In this document: positions 27,599-35,992 of the stretch, piece by piece | How the letters are laid out: the number at the start of each line of letters is the position of its first letter | Position numbering within the stretch: the stretch's first letter is position 1 | Assembly: GCF_039537585.1 (NCBI RefSeq) | Contig: NZ_BAABAU010000001.1 | Location: forward strand, 2,232,001-2,296,000 | Reading direction: 5' to 3' | Length of the DNA stretch: 64,000 nt | Source: Frondihabitans peucedani | Lineage (GTDB): Bacteria; Actinomycetota; Actinomycetes; Actinomycetales; Microbacteriaceae | Notes under the pieces: generated by a model | What the model was told of the DNA's origin: nothing | The model's database searches: none | The model's input: only the letters and a program-made list of their open reading frames with translations | Translations under genes and position numbers: made by a program

Positions 27599-28822
27599 AT
27601 GCCCAGCCCCACGCGACCCGGAACGCCCGCGCTCCTGCGCGTGCTGAACGACCGCACCGCGCTCGGCCTGCTGCTCGAGAACGGGCCCACGACCCGCAAC
27701 GACCTCGCGCGGCTGTCGGGCCTGTCCAAGCCGACCGCCGCCGAGATGATCCGCCGCCTCGAAGAGGCCGGGCTCATCGCGGCGACCGGCGAGTCGTCGT
27801 CGAGCCGCGGGCCCGCGGCCGTGCTGTACTCCGCGGTCACCGACCGCGCGATCGGCGTCGCGATCGACGTGCAGCCGCTCGGCATCTCGTCGACCGTGGT
27901 CGACGCGACCGGCGCGACGCACCCCGTCGTCTTCCAGGCCGCGGGCGACGCCGCGGGGGAGCCCGACGCGGCCACCGACCTCGCCCGGGCGATCGACGCG
28001 GCGTGCGCCGCTGCATCCTGCGATCCCGAGTCGGTCACGGTCGTCTGCGTCGGCATCCAGGGCTCGGTCGAGCCCCGGACCGACGACCTCGTCTTCACCG
28101 ACGAGCTGCCCGGCTGGCCGCGGCACCGGGTCACCGCGACGCTGTCGGAGGCCCTCGGCGCCGACGTGCACGTCGAGAACGACGCCAACCTCGTCGCCAT
28201 CGCCGAGCGCCGCGAAGGCGCCGGCCACGACGCCAGCACGTTCGCGCTGCTCTGGATGGGCAACGGGCTCGGCCTGGCGCTCGACCTCGGCGGGACGGTG
28301 CACCGGGGTGCCGCGGGCGGCGCGGGCGAGATCGGCTACATCGGCGCGCCCGTCGACGCTGCCGCCTACGATCCCGACGCGCGGCTCGTCGACGACCTCG
28401 TCACCAGCCGCACGATCGAGCTGCTCGCCGCACGACAGGGAATCACGGGCGACGGCCTCGACGAGCTGCTCGACGCGATCGCGGGCCATCCCCAGAGACT
28501 CCTCATCCTCGACGAGCTGGCGCCCCGCGTCGGTCTCGTCGTCCTGCCGGCGCTCGCCGTCGTCGACCCGGAGCGGATCATCCTGCACGGGCCGATCGGC
28601 ATCGCGTTCGGCGACGATCTCGCGACCCGGGTCGAGTCGTGGCTGGAGCAGCACAGTCGCTGGTCCACCCCGGTCTCCGGCCCCTCGATCACCGAGACGC
28701 CCGTCCTCCACGGTGCGCGGCACGTCCTCATCGACGCCGTGCGCCAGGCCCTCGTCGAGGCGGTGGCTCATCTGCCGTCGCCCGGCGACGACCCGCCCGA
28801 GCTGTCCCGCACCACCGGCTGA
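27599..28822 (+). CDS. ROK-family transcriptional regulator (zinc motif missing)
   Basis: 407 residues from ATG 27599. The winged helix includes TRNDLARLSGLSKPTAAEMIRRLEEAG near residues 32-58. The ROK fold follows (VENDANLVAIAERR, AGGAGEIGYIG). Unlike the ROK repressor at 15233 it has no CxCGxxGCxE zinc motif: the chain runs from EIGYIGAPVD straight to DAAAYDPDARLV. It lies at the head of an ABC importer / GH4 / kinase operon and likely represses it. A leaderless -10 box fixes the start. Confidence 0.88.
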   Translation: MPSPTRPGTPALLRVLNDRTALGLLLENGPTTRNDLARLSGLSKPTAAEMIRRLEEAGLIAATGESSSSRGPAAVLYSAVTDRAIGVAIDVQPLGISSTVVDATGATHPVVFQAAGDAAGEPDAATDLARAIDAACAAASCDPESVTVVCVGIQGSVEPRTDDLVFTDELPGWPRHRVTATLSEALGADVHVENDANLVAIAERREGAGHDASTFALLWMGNGLGLALDLGGTVHRGAAGGAGEIGYIGAPVDAAAYDPDARLVDDLVTSRTIELLAARQGITGDGLDELLDAIAGHPQRLLILDELAPRVGLVVLPALAVVDPERIILHGPIGIAFGDDLATRVESWLEQHSRWSTPVSGPSITETPVLHGARHVLIDAVRQALVEAVAHLPSPGDDPPELSRTTG

Positions 28823-28837
28823 TCCACCGTGTCGACC

Positions 28838-28856
28838 GAGCCCCCACGAGGGGCTC
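28838..28856 (+). promoter_or_regulatory. Stem-loop between ROK gene and binding-protein gene
   Basis: GAGCCCC (28838-28844) pairs with GGGGCTC (28850-28856) around CACGA. There is no T-run. It may end part of the regulator transcript or protect the 5' end of the binding-protein mRNA. Confidence 0.5.
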
Positions 28857-28928
28857 CTCGGCGCGCCCGCAGCACGAGATCGTCTCCACCCCGACAGGCA
28901 CCACACCCCTAGGAAGTGAGGCTCCACC

Positions 28929-30266
28929 ATGACACGAACACCTCTCACGAAGCGCCGCCTGCTCGCGGCCGCCTCCGTCGCGATCGTCGGCGCCGTCGCC
29001 CTGACCTCCTGCTCCGGGTCGTCCGGCGGCGGGGTGGACGCCAGCGCGCCGAAGCACCTCTCCGGCACCGTCTCGCTCTGGCACTTCTTCACCGGCCGGG
29101 AGGCGGGCGTCATCAAGACCGCCGTCCAGGGCTTCGAGAAGAAGTACCCGGATGTCACCGTCGACATCCACGGCGGTCAGGACGACACGAAGATGCAGCA
29201 GGCCATCTCCTCCGGCCAGGACATCGACGTCGGGCTCTCGTACTCGACCGCCATCGTCGGCAGCTTCTGCTCGTCGGGCGCCTTCCGCGACCTCGGCCCG
29301 TACATCAAGCGCGACGGCGTCGACCTCTCCGACATCCCGAAGGTGGTGCGGGGCTACACGTCCTACAAGGGCAACCAGTGCACGCTGCCGGCGCTCGCCG
29401 ACTCCAGCGCGCTGATGATGAACACCGAGCAGCTGAAGGCCGCCGGGATCACCTCCCCGCCGAAGACCCTCGACGAGCTGGAGGCCGACGGTCTGAAGCT
29501 CACCACCTACAACGCCGACGGCTCGATCAAGCACCTCGGCTTCAATCCGCTGATGAGCTTCGAGGAGAACAGCCCCGAGCACTTCGCCCCCATGATCGAC
29601 GGCTCGTGGCTGACGAGCTCCGGAAAGTCCACGATCGGCACCAGCGACGGCTGGAAGAAGCTCATCGCGTGGCAGAAGGCCTACGTCGACAAGATCGGCT
29701 ACGCAAAGCTGCAGGCGTTCACCGCGGGCCTCGGCCAGGAGTTCTCCGCCGACAACCCGTTCCAGACCGGCCAGATCTCGATGGCCATCGACGGGGAGTA
29801 CCGCACCGCGTTCATCAGGTCGCAGAAGCCCGGCCTCCAGTACGAGACCGCACCGACTCCGGTGATGGAGGGGCTCGGGACCTACGGGGCCAGCTACATC
29901 GCGGGGAACGTCGCCGGCATCGCGAAGGGGTCGAAGAACCCGGAGCTCGCCTGGGCGCTGCTGAAGTACCTCTCCCTCGACACGTCCGCCCAGGTCACCA
30001 TCGGCAACGGACTGAAGAACGTCCCCACCATCACGTCTGCTCTCGACTCACCCGACCTCGAGGTCGATGCGAACTACAAGACGTTCATCGACGCGGCGAA
30101 GAACCCGGCCACGATCACGTCGCCGGCGACCGCCGACGGTGCCGCCTACATCGGCACCTTCACCAAGATGTGGACGAAGTACCAGTCGGGCGGCGGCGAC
30201 CTCGACGCGCAGCTGAAGGCGCTCGATGAGGACATCGACAACGAGAACGCGCTGACGGGGCCGTGA
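28929..30266 (+). CDS. Sugar ABC importer substrate-binding lipoprotein (operon 2)
   Basis: 445 residues. The signal peptide has Arg/Lys-rich starts, a hydrophobic core and lipobox LTSC. The body is a family-1 solute-binding protein (VSLWHFFTGREAGVI, GFEKKYPDVTVDI, YIAGNVAGIAKGS). AGGAAGTGAG precedes the ATG. Two permeases follow, then GH4 and a sugar kinase, so the ligand is probably a beta-glycoside or amino-sugar disaccharide. The operon has no ATPase gene. Confidence 0.9.
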   Translation: MTRTPLTKRRLLAAASVAIVGAVALTSCSGSSGGGVDASAPKHLSGTVSLWHFFTGREAGVIKTAVQGFEKKYPDVTVDIHGGQDDTKMQQAISSGQDIDVGLSYSTAIVGSFCSSGAFRDLGPYIKRDGVDLSDIPKVVRGYTSYKGNQCTLPALADSSALMMNTEQLKAAGITSPPKTLDELEADGLKLTTYNADGSIKHLGFNPLMSFEENSPEHFAPMIDGSWLTSSGKSTIGTSDGWKKLIAWQKAYVDKIGYAKLQAFTAGLGQEFSADNPFQTGQISMAIDGEYRTAFIRSQKPGLQYETAPTPVMEGLGTYGASYIAGNVAGIAKGSKNPELAWALLKYLSLDTSAQVTIGNGLKNVPTITSALDSPDLEVDANYKTFIDAAKNPATITSPATADGAAYIGTFTKMWTKYQSGGGDLDAQLKALDEDIDNENALTGP

Positions 30267-31273
30267 TGAGCGCCGTGACGACCACCACCGACACGGCTCC
30301 GGGCGCGACCGCCGTGCCGGAGTCTGCGCCCCCGTCGCCCCGCCGACGGTCCGCCGAGCACGGACGACGCCGGGTCGCCCTCGTGATGCTGACCCCCGCG
30401 CTCCTCGGCCTCGCCGTGTTCTTCGTCTACCCGCTCCTGGCGTCGCTCTACTTCTCCTTCACCCGCTACAACCAGCTGTCGGCGCCGCAGTGGGTGGGAC
30501 TGCTCAACTACCGGTACCTGTTCACGCAGGATCCGCAGGTGGGCGCGGCCGCGATCAACACGCTGTTCTTCGTGGTGATCCTGGTGCCCGTCCGCATCGT
30601 GTGCGCCCTCCTGGTCGCGGGGCTGCTGGTGCGGGCGAGAACGGGCGCGGGCCTCTGGCGGACGCTCTTCTACCTGCCGGCCCTCGTGCCGCCGGTCGCG
30701 AGCGTGGTCGCGTTCGTGTTCCTGTTCAACCCCGGCACGGGGCCGGTGAACCAGATCCTTCGCTTCTTCGGCATCCACGGACCGCTGTGGTTCAACGACC
30801 CGTCGTGGTCGAAGCCCTCTCTCGTGATCCTCGGCGTCTGGGTGATGGGCGACATCATGATCATCTTCCTGGCGTCGCTCCTCGACGTGCCGCGGGAGCT
30901 CTACGAGGCGACCTCGCTCGACGGGGCGGGCGCTCTCCAGCAGATCCGCCACATCACCCTGCCGACCATCGCGCCGGTGATCGGCTTCGCGGTCGTCACC
31001 GGGATCATCGCGGCGCTGCAGTACTTCACCGAGGCCGCCGTCGCGTCCGGGGTCGCCTCCGGGCAGGCGACGGTCGGCGGCGGGACGAGCGCGAACCTCG
31101 GCTACCCGGGGACGTCCCTCCTCACCTACACGGAGCTGCTCTACCAGCACGGGTTCGCGAACTTCCAGTTCGGGTACGCCTCGGCGATGGCCGTCGTGCT
31201 GTTCGTGATCACCGCGATCCTGCTCGCTCTCACCATCCGGCGGATCTCCGTCTTCCGACCCGAGGAGGCCTGA
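30266..31273 (+). CDS. Sugar ABC importer permease 1 (operon 2)
   Basis: 335 residues from ATG 30266, which overlaps the previous TGA by one base; GTG 30263 in the same frame is an alternative. A hydrophilic N-terminus of about 35 residues precedes the helices. The coupling loop is YEATSLDGAGALQQIRHI. The run VASGVASGQATVGGGTS near residue 255 is an unusual small-residue insertion between late helices. Confidence 0.9.
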   Translation: MSAVTTTTDTAPGATAVPESAPPSPRRRSAEHGRRRVALVMLTPALLGLAVFFVYPLLASLYFSFTRYNQLSAPQWVGLLNYRYLFTQDPQVGAAAINTLFFVVILVPVRIVCALLVAGLLVRARTGAGLWRTLFYLPALVPPVASVVAFVFLFNPGTGPVNQILRFFGIHGPLWFNDPSWSKPSLVILGVWVMGDIMIIFLASLLDVPRELYEATSLDGAGALQQIRHITLPTIAPVIGFAVVTGIIAALQYFTEAAVASGVASGQATVGGGTSANLGYPGTSLLTYTELLYQHGFANFQFGYASAMAVVLFVITAILLALTIRRISVFRPEEA

Positions 31274-32157
31274 TGACGACCACCCTCGCGAGACCGCTCA
31301 GCGGCTCGTCCGCGCGCCGCGCCCAGGGCGGGCGAGGCCCCAGGACCCTGCGCTGGATCGCGCAGCACGCCGGCCTCGTCGCGGTCGGCGTGCTCTGCCT
31401 CGCGCCGATCGTCTTCGTGGTCCTGACCTCGCTGATGTCGAGCGACCAGGCGCTCACGGCGTCGATCGTCCCGACGCACTGGGAGTGGTCGAACTACGCC
31501 CGCGTCTTCACGACGGTGCCGCTCGCCCAGTGGTTCGGCAATTCGGCGATGTACGCGGTGCTCGCAACGCTCTTCATGCTGCTGTCGAGCGTGCCGGCGG
31601 CCTACGCCCTGGCGCAGATCCGCTTCCGGGGAGCGAACCTGATCTTCACGCTCCTGATCATCGCCATGCTGCTGCCTCCGCAGGTGACGGCGGTCCCGGT
31701 GTACGTGCTGTGGTCGAGCCTCCACCTGACGGGCACGCTCTGGCCGCTGATCCTGCCGAACCTGCTCGGCGACGCGTTCAGCATCTTCCTGCTGCGGCAG
31801 TTCTTCCTGACCATCCCGCGCGAGTACGGGGACGCGGCCAGGATGGACGGTGCCGGCGAGTGGCGGGTGCTCTGGAGCGTCATCATCCCGATGGCGCGGC
31901 CGGGCATCGCGTCGGCCGCCATCTTCCTGTTCTTCAACTCGTGGAACGACTACTACGGCCCGCTGCTCTACGCGTCGGAGAACCCGAGCGCGTGGCCTGT
32001 CGCCTACGGCCTCGCGACGTTCCGCGGGGTCCACGGCACCGACTGGTCGATGACGATGGCGCTGACCGTCGTCATCATGCTGCCCGTCGTCATCATCTTC
32101 TTCTTCGCCCAGAAGGCATTCGTCGAGGGCATCGCACTGACCGGAGTGAAAGGCTGA
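31273..32157 (+). CDS. Sugar ABC importer permease 2 (operon 2)
   Basis: 294 residues from ATG 31273 (one-base overlap with the previous TGA). MalG-like: coupling loop YGDAARMDGAGEWRVLWSV, then FNSWNDYYGPLLY. It is followed two bases later by the GH4 gene. Confidence 0.92.
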   Translation: MTTTLARPLSGSSARRAQGGRGPRTLRWIAQHAGLVAVGVLCLAPIVFVVLTSLMSSDQALTASIVPTHWEWSNYARVFTTVPLAQWFGNSAMYAVLATLFMLLSSVPAAYALAQIRFRGANLIFTLLIIAMLLPPQVTAVPVYVLWSSLHLTGTLWPLILPNLLGDAFSIFLLRQFFLTIPREYGDAARMDGAGEWRVLWSVIIPMARPGIASAAIFLFFNSWNDYYGPLLYASENPSAWPVAYGLATFRGVHGTDWSMTMALTVVIMLPVVIIFFFAQKAFVEGIALTGVKG

Positions 32158-32159
32158 CC

Positions 32160-33431
32160 ATGAAACTCACCGTCGTCGGGGGAGGCTCGACCTACACCCC
32201 CGAGCTCGTGGACGGATTCTCGAGGCTCCGAGACGAGCTGCCCATCGACGAGCTCTGGCTCGTCGACCCCGATCCGGAGCGGCGGGAGCTCATCGGCGGG
32301 ATCTCGCGCAGGATGTTCGCGCGTGCCGGCCACCCGGGTCGCATCCACGTCACCGACGATCTCCGCGCCGGTGTCGAGGACGCCGACGCCGTCATGTTCC
32401 AGCTCCGCGTCGGCGGCCAGCAGGCCAGGCACGGCGACGAGACGTTCCCGCACGCGCTCTGCTGCATCGGACAGGAGACGACCGGCCCCGGCGGTTTCGC
32501 CAAGGCGCTCCGGACCGTCCCCGTGGTCCTCGAGGCGGCCGAGATGGTGCGGAAGTACGCCAAGCCGGACGCCTGGATCGTCGACTTCACGAACCCGGTC
32601 GGGATCGTGACGCGCGCGCTGCTCGAGGCCGGGCACCGGGCCGTCGGCCTCTGCAACGTGGCGATCGGGTTCCAGCGGCGATACGCCGACCGGTACGGCG
32701 TCGACCCGTCGGCCGTCCGGCTCGACCACGTCGGGCTCAACCACCTCACCTGGGAGCGCGGCGTCCACGTCACGAGAGGCGGAGTCGAGGAGGACGTCCT
32801 CCCGTCGCTGCTCCGCGACCATCTCGACGAGACCGCCGTCTCGGTCCACGCCGACCCGCGGCAGCTCGTGATGCAGCAGGCCCTGCCCTCGTACTACCTC
32901 CGCTACTACTACGCCCACGACGAGGTGCTCCGCGAGCAGCTGTTCGAGCCGACCCGGGCGCAGATCGTGTACCAGACCGAGCGCGCCCTGCTGACGAAGT
33001 ACGCCGATCCTGCCGTCGACACGAAGCCGGTCGAGCTCGAGTCGCGCGGCGGTGCGTACTACTCCGACGCGGCCGTCAACGTCCTCGCGTCGCTGACGAC
33101 CGACCGCGGCGACACGCAGGTGCTCAACGTGCGGAACGACGGGACGATGCCGTTCCTGCCCGACGACCACGTGATCGAGGTGCCGACCGTCGTCGGCTCC
33201 GCAGGACTCAGGGCCCTTCCGATCGACCCGCTGCCTGCCGACATGCAGGGGCTCGTCTCGCACGTGGCCTCCTACGAGCGTCTCGCCCTCGAGGCGGCGG
33301 TGCACGGCGGGCGCGACAGGATCGTGCGCGCCCTCCTCGCTCACCCGCTCGTCGGCCAGTTCGAGAAGGCCGAGAGGATGACCGACCTGCTGCTCGCGGA
33401 GAACGCGGAGCACCTGGCCTGGGCGCGATGA
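32160..33431 (+). CDS. 6-phospho-glycosidase, GH4 (NAD- and metal-dependent)
   Basis: 423 residues. The NAD-binding start is KLTVVGGGSTYTPELVDG. GH4 landmarks are ETTGPGGFAKALRTVP, DFTNPVGIVTRAL, GLCNVAIGFQRR (metal-ligand Cys) and HVGLNHLTWERG (metal-ligand His). The enzyme class uses NAD+ and a divalent metal and most members cleave 6-phospho-beta-glucosides. GGAG lies upstream. Its stop overlaps the kinase start, so phosphorylated substrate is likely made by that kinase and not by a PTS. Confidence 0.93.
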   Translation: MKLTVVGGGSTYTPELVDGFSRLRDELPIDELWLVDPDPERRELIGGISRRMFARAGHPGRIHVTDDLRAGVEDADAVMFQLRVGGQQARHGDETFPHALCCIGQETTGPGGFAKALRTVPVVLEAAEMVRKYAKPDAWIVDFTNPVGIVTRALLEAGHRAVGLCNVAIGFQRRYADRYGVDPSAVRLDHVGLNHLTWERGVHVTRGGVEEDVLPSLLRDHLDETAVSVHADPRQLVMQQALPSYYLRYYYAHDEVLREQLFEPTRAQIVYQTERALLTKYADPAVDTKPVELESRGGAYYSDAAVNVLASLTTDRGDTQVLNVRNDGTMPFLPDDHVIEVPTVVGSAGLRALPIDPLPADMQGLVSHVASYERLALEAAVHGGRDRIVRALLAHPLVGQFEKAERMTDLLLAENAEHLAWAR

Positions 33432-34462
33432 CCGCCGGCACCGGGGGCGACGCGCGGCCGGTCGTCCTCGCCGTCGACGGCGGCGGCACGAAGACCGACG
33501 TCGTCGCGGTCGCCCTCGACGGCGAGCTGGTCGGGCACGCGCGCGGCTCCGGCTCGAACCCGCAGGTGCTCGGGCTCGACGTCGCGACGGCGGTGCTCGA
33601 CGGCCTGCGCGGGGCGGTGCTCGAGGAGCTCGAGCGCGGCGGTCCGTCCAGGGTCGTCGAGACGCACGTCTACCTCTCGGGCCTCGACCTCCCCGCCGAG
33701 ATCGCCGCCGCCGAGATCGCTCTCGCCCACTGGTCGCCGGACGTCGTCGACAACGACCTGTTCGCGCTGCTCCGCGGCGGGCTCACCGACGGCGAGGCGT
33801 CCGGGCAGGATGCGGTGGCCGTCATCTGCGGGACCGGCATCAACGCGATCGGGGTGCGGTGCGACGGCGCGACCGCCCGGTTCCCGGCGCTCGGCGACAT
33901 CTCGGGCGACTGGGGCGGCGGCTCCTATCTCGGCGGCCGGACGCTCTGGCACGCGGCCCGTTCGGAGGACGGCCGAGGCCCGGCGACGCGGCTCGAGACG
34001 GACGTCCCGGCGGCTCTCGGGCTCGCGACGGTCCGCGAGGTCACCGAGGCGCTCCACTTCGGCCGCCTCGACCCGCTCGTCGTCTCGCACCTGAGCCCGG
34101 TGCTCTTCGCGGCTGCGGCGCAGGGCGACGCGGTCGCGACCTCGGTCGTCGAGCGCCAAGCGGAGGAGATCGTCACGATGACCGTCACCGCGCTCCGGCG
34201 GCTCGACCTCTTGCGGAGCCCTGTCCCCGTGGTCCTCGGCGGCGGCGTCCTCGCGGCCCGGCACCCGCTCCTCCTGCGCGCCATCGACGCCGGGCTCGCC
34301 GAGCGGGCGCCGCGGGCGACGACCAGGGTGGTCAGCGTGCCGCCGCTCCTCGGCGCGGGCCTGCTCGCGCTCGAGCGGGCGGGTGCGCCGGTCGGGGCGC
34401 GCGAGCGCTACCGGGAGCAGGTGCTCGGCCAGAGCTGGATGGCTGCGGGCGTCGGGGCCTGA
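33428..34462 (+). CDS. BadF/BadG-type sugar kinase (N-acetylglucosamine kinase-like)
   Basis: 344 residues. The ATP phosphate-1 motif is AVDGGGTKTDVVAV, later VDNDLFALLRGG (catalytic Asp region), ICGTGINAIGV (phosphate-2) and SGDWGGGSYLGGRTLWHA, as in eukaryotic and bacterial GlcNAc kinases of the BadF family. It is coupled by ATGA to the GH4 gene. Inference: it phosphorylates the imported sugar or disaccharide for GH4. The stop TGA runs into a GATCCTGC motif. Confidence 0.88.
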   Translation: MTAGTGGDARPVVLAVDGGGTKTDVVAVALDGELVGHARGSGSNPQVLGLDVATAVLDGLRGAVLEELERGGPSRVVETHVYLSGLDLPAEIAAAEIALAHWSPDVVDNDLFALLRGGLTDGEASGQDAVAVICGTGINAIGVRCDGATARFPALGDISGDWGGGSYLGGRTLWHAARSEDGRGPATRLETDVPAALGLATVREVTEALHFGRLDPLVVSHLSPVLFAAAAQGDAVATSVVERQAEEIVTMTVTALRRLDLLRSPVPVVLGGGVLAARHPLLLRAIDAGLAERAPRATTRVVSVPPLLGAGLLALERAGAPVGARERYREQVLGQSWMAAGVGA

Positions 34463-34522
34463 TCCTGCGCCTGCGACTGTGCGCGCCTACGCACGAGCCG
34501 ACCACTGCGCCCCGCACGCCGA

Positions 34523-34554
34523 GCACCCCCTCGCGGCGAGGCCGGAGGGGGTGC
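34523..34554. terminator. Bidirectional terminator hairpin
   Basis: GCACCCCCTC (34523-34532) pairs perfectly with GAGGGGGTGC (34545-34554), between the convergent kinase and small membrane-protein genes. Confidence 0.75.
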
Positions 34555-34580
34555 GGGCAGCCAGCGGGGTAGGGGTCCCG

Positions 34581-34820
34581 CTAGCGCGGCGCCTTGCGAC
34601 CCGACCGCGGCCAGGAGTCGTCGGCGACACCACGGCGGAGCGACAGGGTCAGCACGATGCCGAAGACGAGCCCGACGAGGCCGACCGGAAGGCAGACGGC
34701 CGAGGCCAGGATCGGGGCCGGGGTGAGCATCAGCGTCAGCGCGGCGACGAGGAGCAGACCGCCGACCATCCCCGAGACGATCGCGATGCGCTCCCAGACC
34801 CGACGGCGCTCCGACTTCAT
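34581..34820 (-). CDS. Small membrane protein, unknown function
   Basis: 79 residues with two predicted transmembrane helices (IAIVSGMVGGLLLVAALTLM and ILASAVCLPVGLVGLVFGIV) and basic ends. No family was recognised. TACCCT seven bases before the ATG fits a leaderless transcript, and codon use is normal for the window, both of which support a real gene. Confidence 0.65.
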   Translation of the reverse strand: MKSERRRVWERIAIVSGMVGGLLLVAALTLMLTPAPILASAVCLPVGLVGLVFGIVLTLSLRRGVADDSWPRSGRKAPR

Positions 34821-34827
34821 GCCCCCG

Positions 34828-34833
34828 AGGGTA
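34828..34833 (-). promoter_or_regulatory. Candidate leaderless -10 box (TACCCT)
   Basis: TACCCT ends seven bases before ATG 34820, with no Shine-Dalgarno between. Confidence 0.45.
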
Positions 34834-34925
34834 GTTCCGGGAGGGGTCCGGGCGCAGTCGGGACTTCGGGGGACACCGGCTCGCGACTCACTCGTGCGCC
34901 GGCGCGCACTGAGCCCACACGGCGT

Positions 34926-35939
34926 TCAGGCGCTCTGCGTCGCCTCGGCGCGGGGAGCGGTCGCGATCAGGCGGTCGTACAGGGCGTCGATCCGGGGGTC
35001 GACCGTGCGCCGCTCGGCATCCTGGTCGTGCCACCGGACGATCTGGCGGGCTCCCTCGGCGAAGGGGATCCGCGGCTCCCAGTCGGGGACGACCGCGCGG
35101 ATCTTCGAGGTGTCGAAGATCGCGGGATGGCTCCGGTCGCCGCGGAGGCTCGCGTCCCACTCGGGCGCCGCCTCGACGAGGTCGCTGGTCGTGCGGTGGA
35201 CGATGTGCGGCACCTCCACGCCCGCCGCGTCCGCCAGGTCGAGGGCGATGGTGTTCCAGGTGAGGAGCTCCGGCGACATGATGTTGAAGGCCTCGCCGAC
35301 GGCCTCGCCGGATCCGAGGAGGCCGACGAAGGCGCGGGCGAAGTCGTCGGAGTGGGTGATCGCCCACGGCGACGTCCCGTCGCCGTGCAGGACGATGGGG
35401 AGGCCGCGCCGGAGCCGGTCGATGACGGTCCAGCCGCCGAGGAGCGGCACCCGGGTGCGGTCGTAGGTGGTCGACGGGCGGACGCAGGTGACGCTGATCC
35501 TGCCGGCCCCGTGGGCGTGCCGGAGGAGCCGCTCGCTCGCGATCTTGTCGCGCGCGTACTGCGAGTACGGGTTGAAGAGCGGGGTGGCCTCGCCGATCGG
35601 CAGCCGCTGCGGGGGCTTCTGATAGGCCGAGGCCGAGCTGATGAACACGTACTGCGCGCTGATCGTGCCGAAGAGCCGGACGGCGGCCTCCGCCTGCACG
35701 GGAGTGAACGTCAGGAAGTCGGCGACGCTGTCGAAGCGGCGGCCCGCGAGGGCCCTGCGAGTGGCGTCCTCGTCGCGGACATCGGCCGTGATCGTCTCGA
35801 CGCCGTCGGGGAGGACGCGGTGACTCGTGGAGCCCCGGTTGAGGACGGCGACGCTCAGCCCGCGGGCCGAGGCCTCGCGGACGCACGCGGCGCTGATCTG
35901 GCCGGTTCCGCCGATCACGAGCACTGACTTCGTCGTCAT
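34926..35939 (-). CDS. NAD-dependent epimerase/dehydratase (extended SDR)
   Basis: 337 residues. The Rossmann start is VLVIGGTGQISAACV. The catalytic set is a Ser near FISSASAY and Tyr-x3-Lys in YARDKIASE near residue 135. SPWAITHSDDFARAF is typical of the sugar-nucleotide epimerase-like group. No specific substrate is assignable. CATGAT six bases before the ATG could be a leaderless -10 box, and two perfect palindromes lie just upstream. Confidence 0.87.
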   Translation of the reverse strand: MTTKSVLVIGGTGQISAACVREASARGLSVAVLNRGSTSHRVLPDGVETITADVRDEDATRRALAGRRFDSVADFLTFTPVQAEAAVRLFGTISAQYVFISSASAYQKPPQRLPIGEATPLFNPYSQYARDKIASERLLRHAHGAGRISVTCVRPSTTYDRTRVPLLGGWTVIDRLRRGLPIVLHGDGTSPWAITHSDDFARAFVGLLGSGEAVGEAFNIMSPELLTWNTIALDLADAAGVEVPHIVHRTTSDLVEAAPEWDASLRGDRSHPAIFDTSKIRAVVPDWEPRIPFAEGARQIVRWHDQDAERRTVDPRIDALYDRLIATAPRAEATQSA

Positions 35940-35965
35940 CTCCCGATCATGCCAGACGAGGGATG

Positions 35966-35992
35966 TGAGCGCTCAGCCCACCTGAGCGCTCA
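35966..35992. promoter_or_regulatory. Twin palindromes TGAGCGCTCA (operator candidate)
   Basis: TGAGCGCTCA occurs at 35966-35975 and 35983-35992, 17 bp centre to centre, each followed by GC. They lie 27-54 bp upstream of the epimerase start. The second includes the stop of nagA. Confidence 0.55.
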
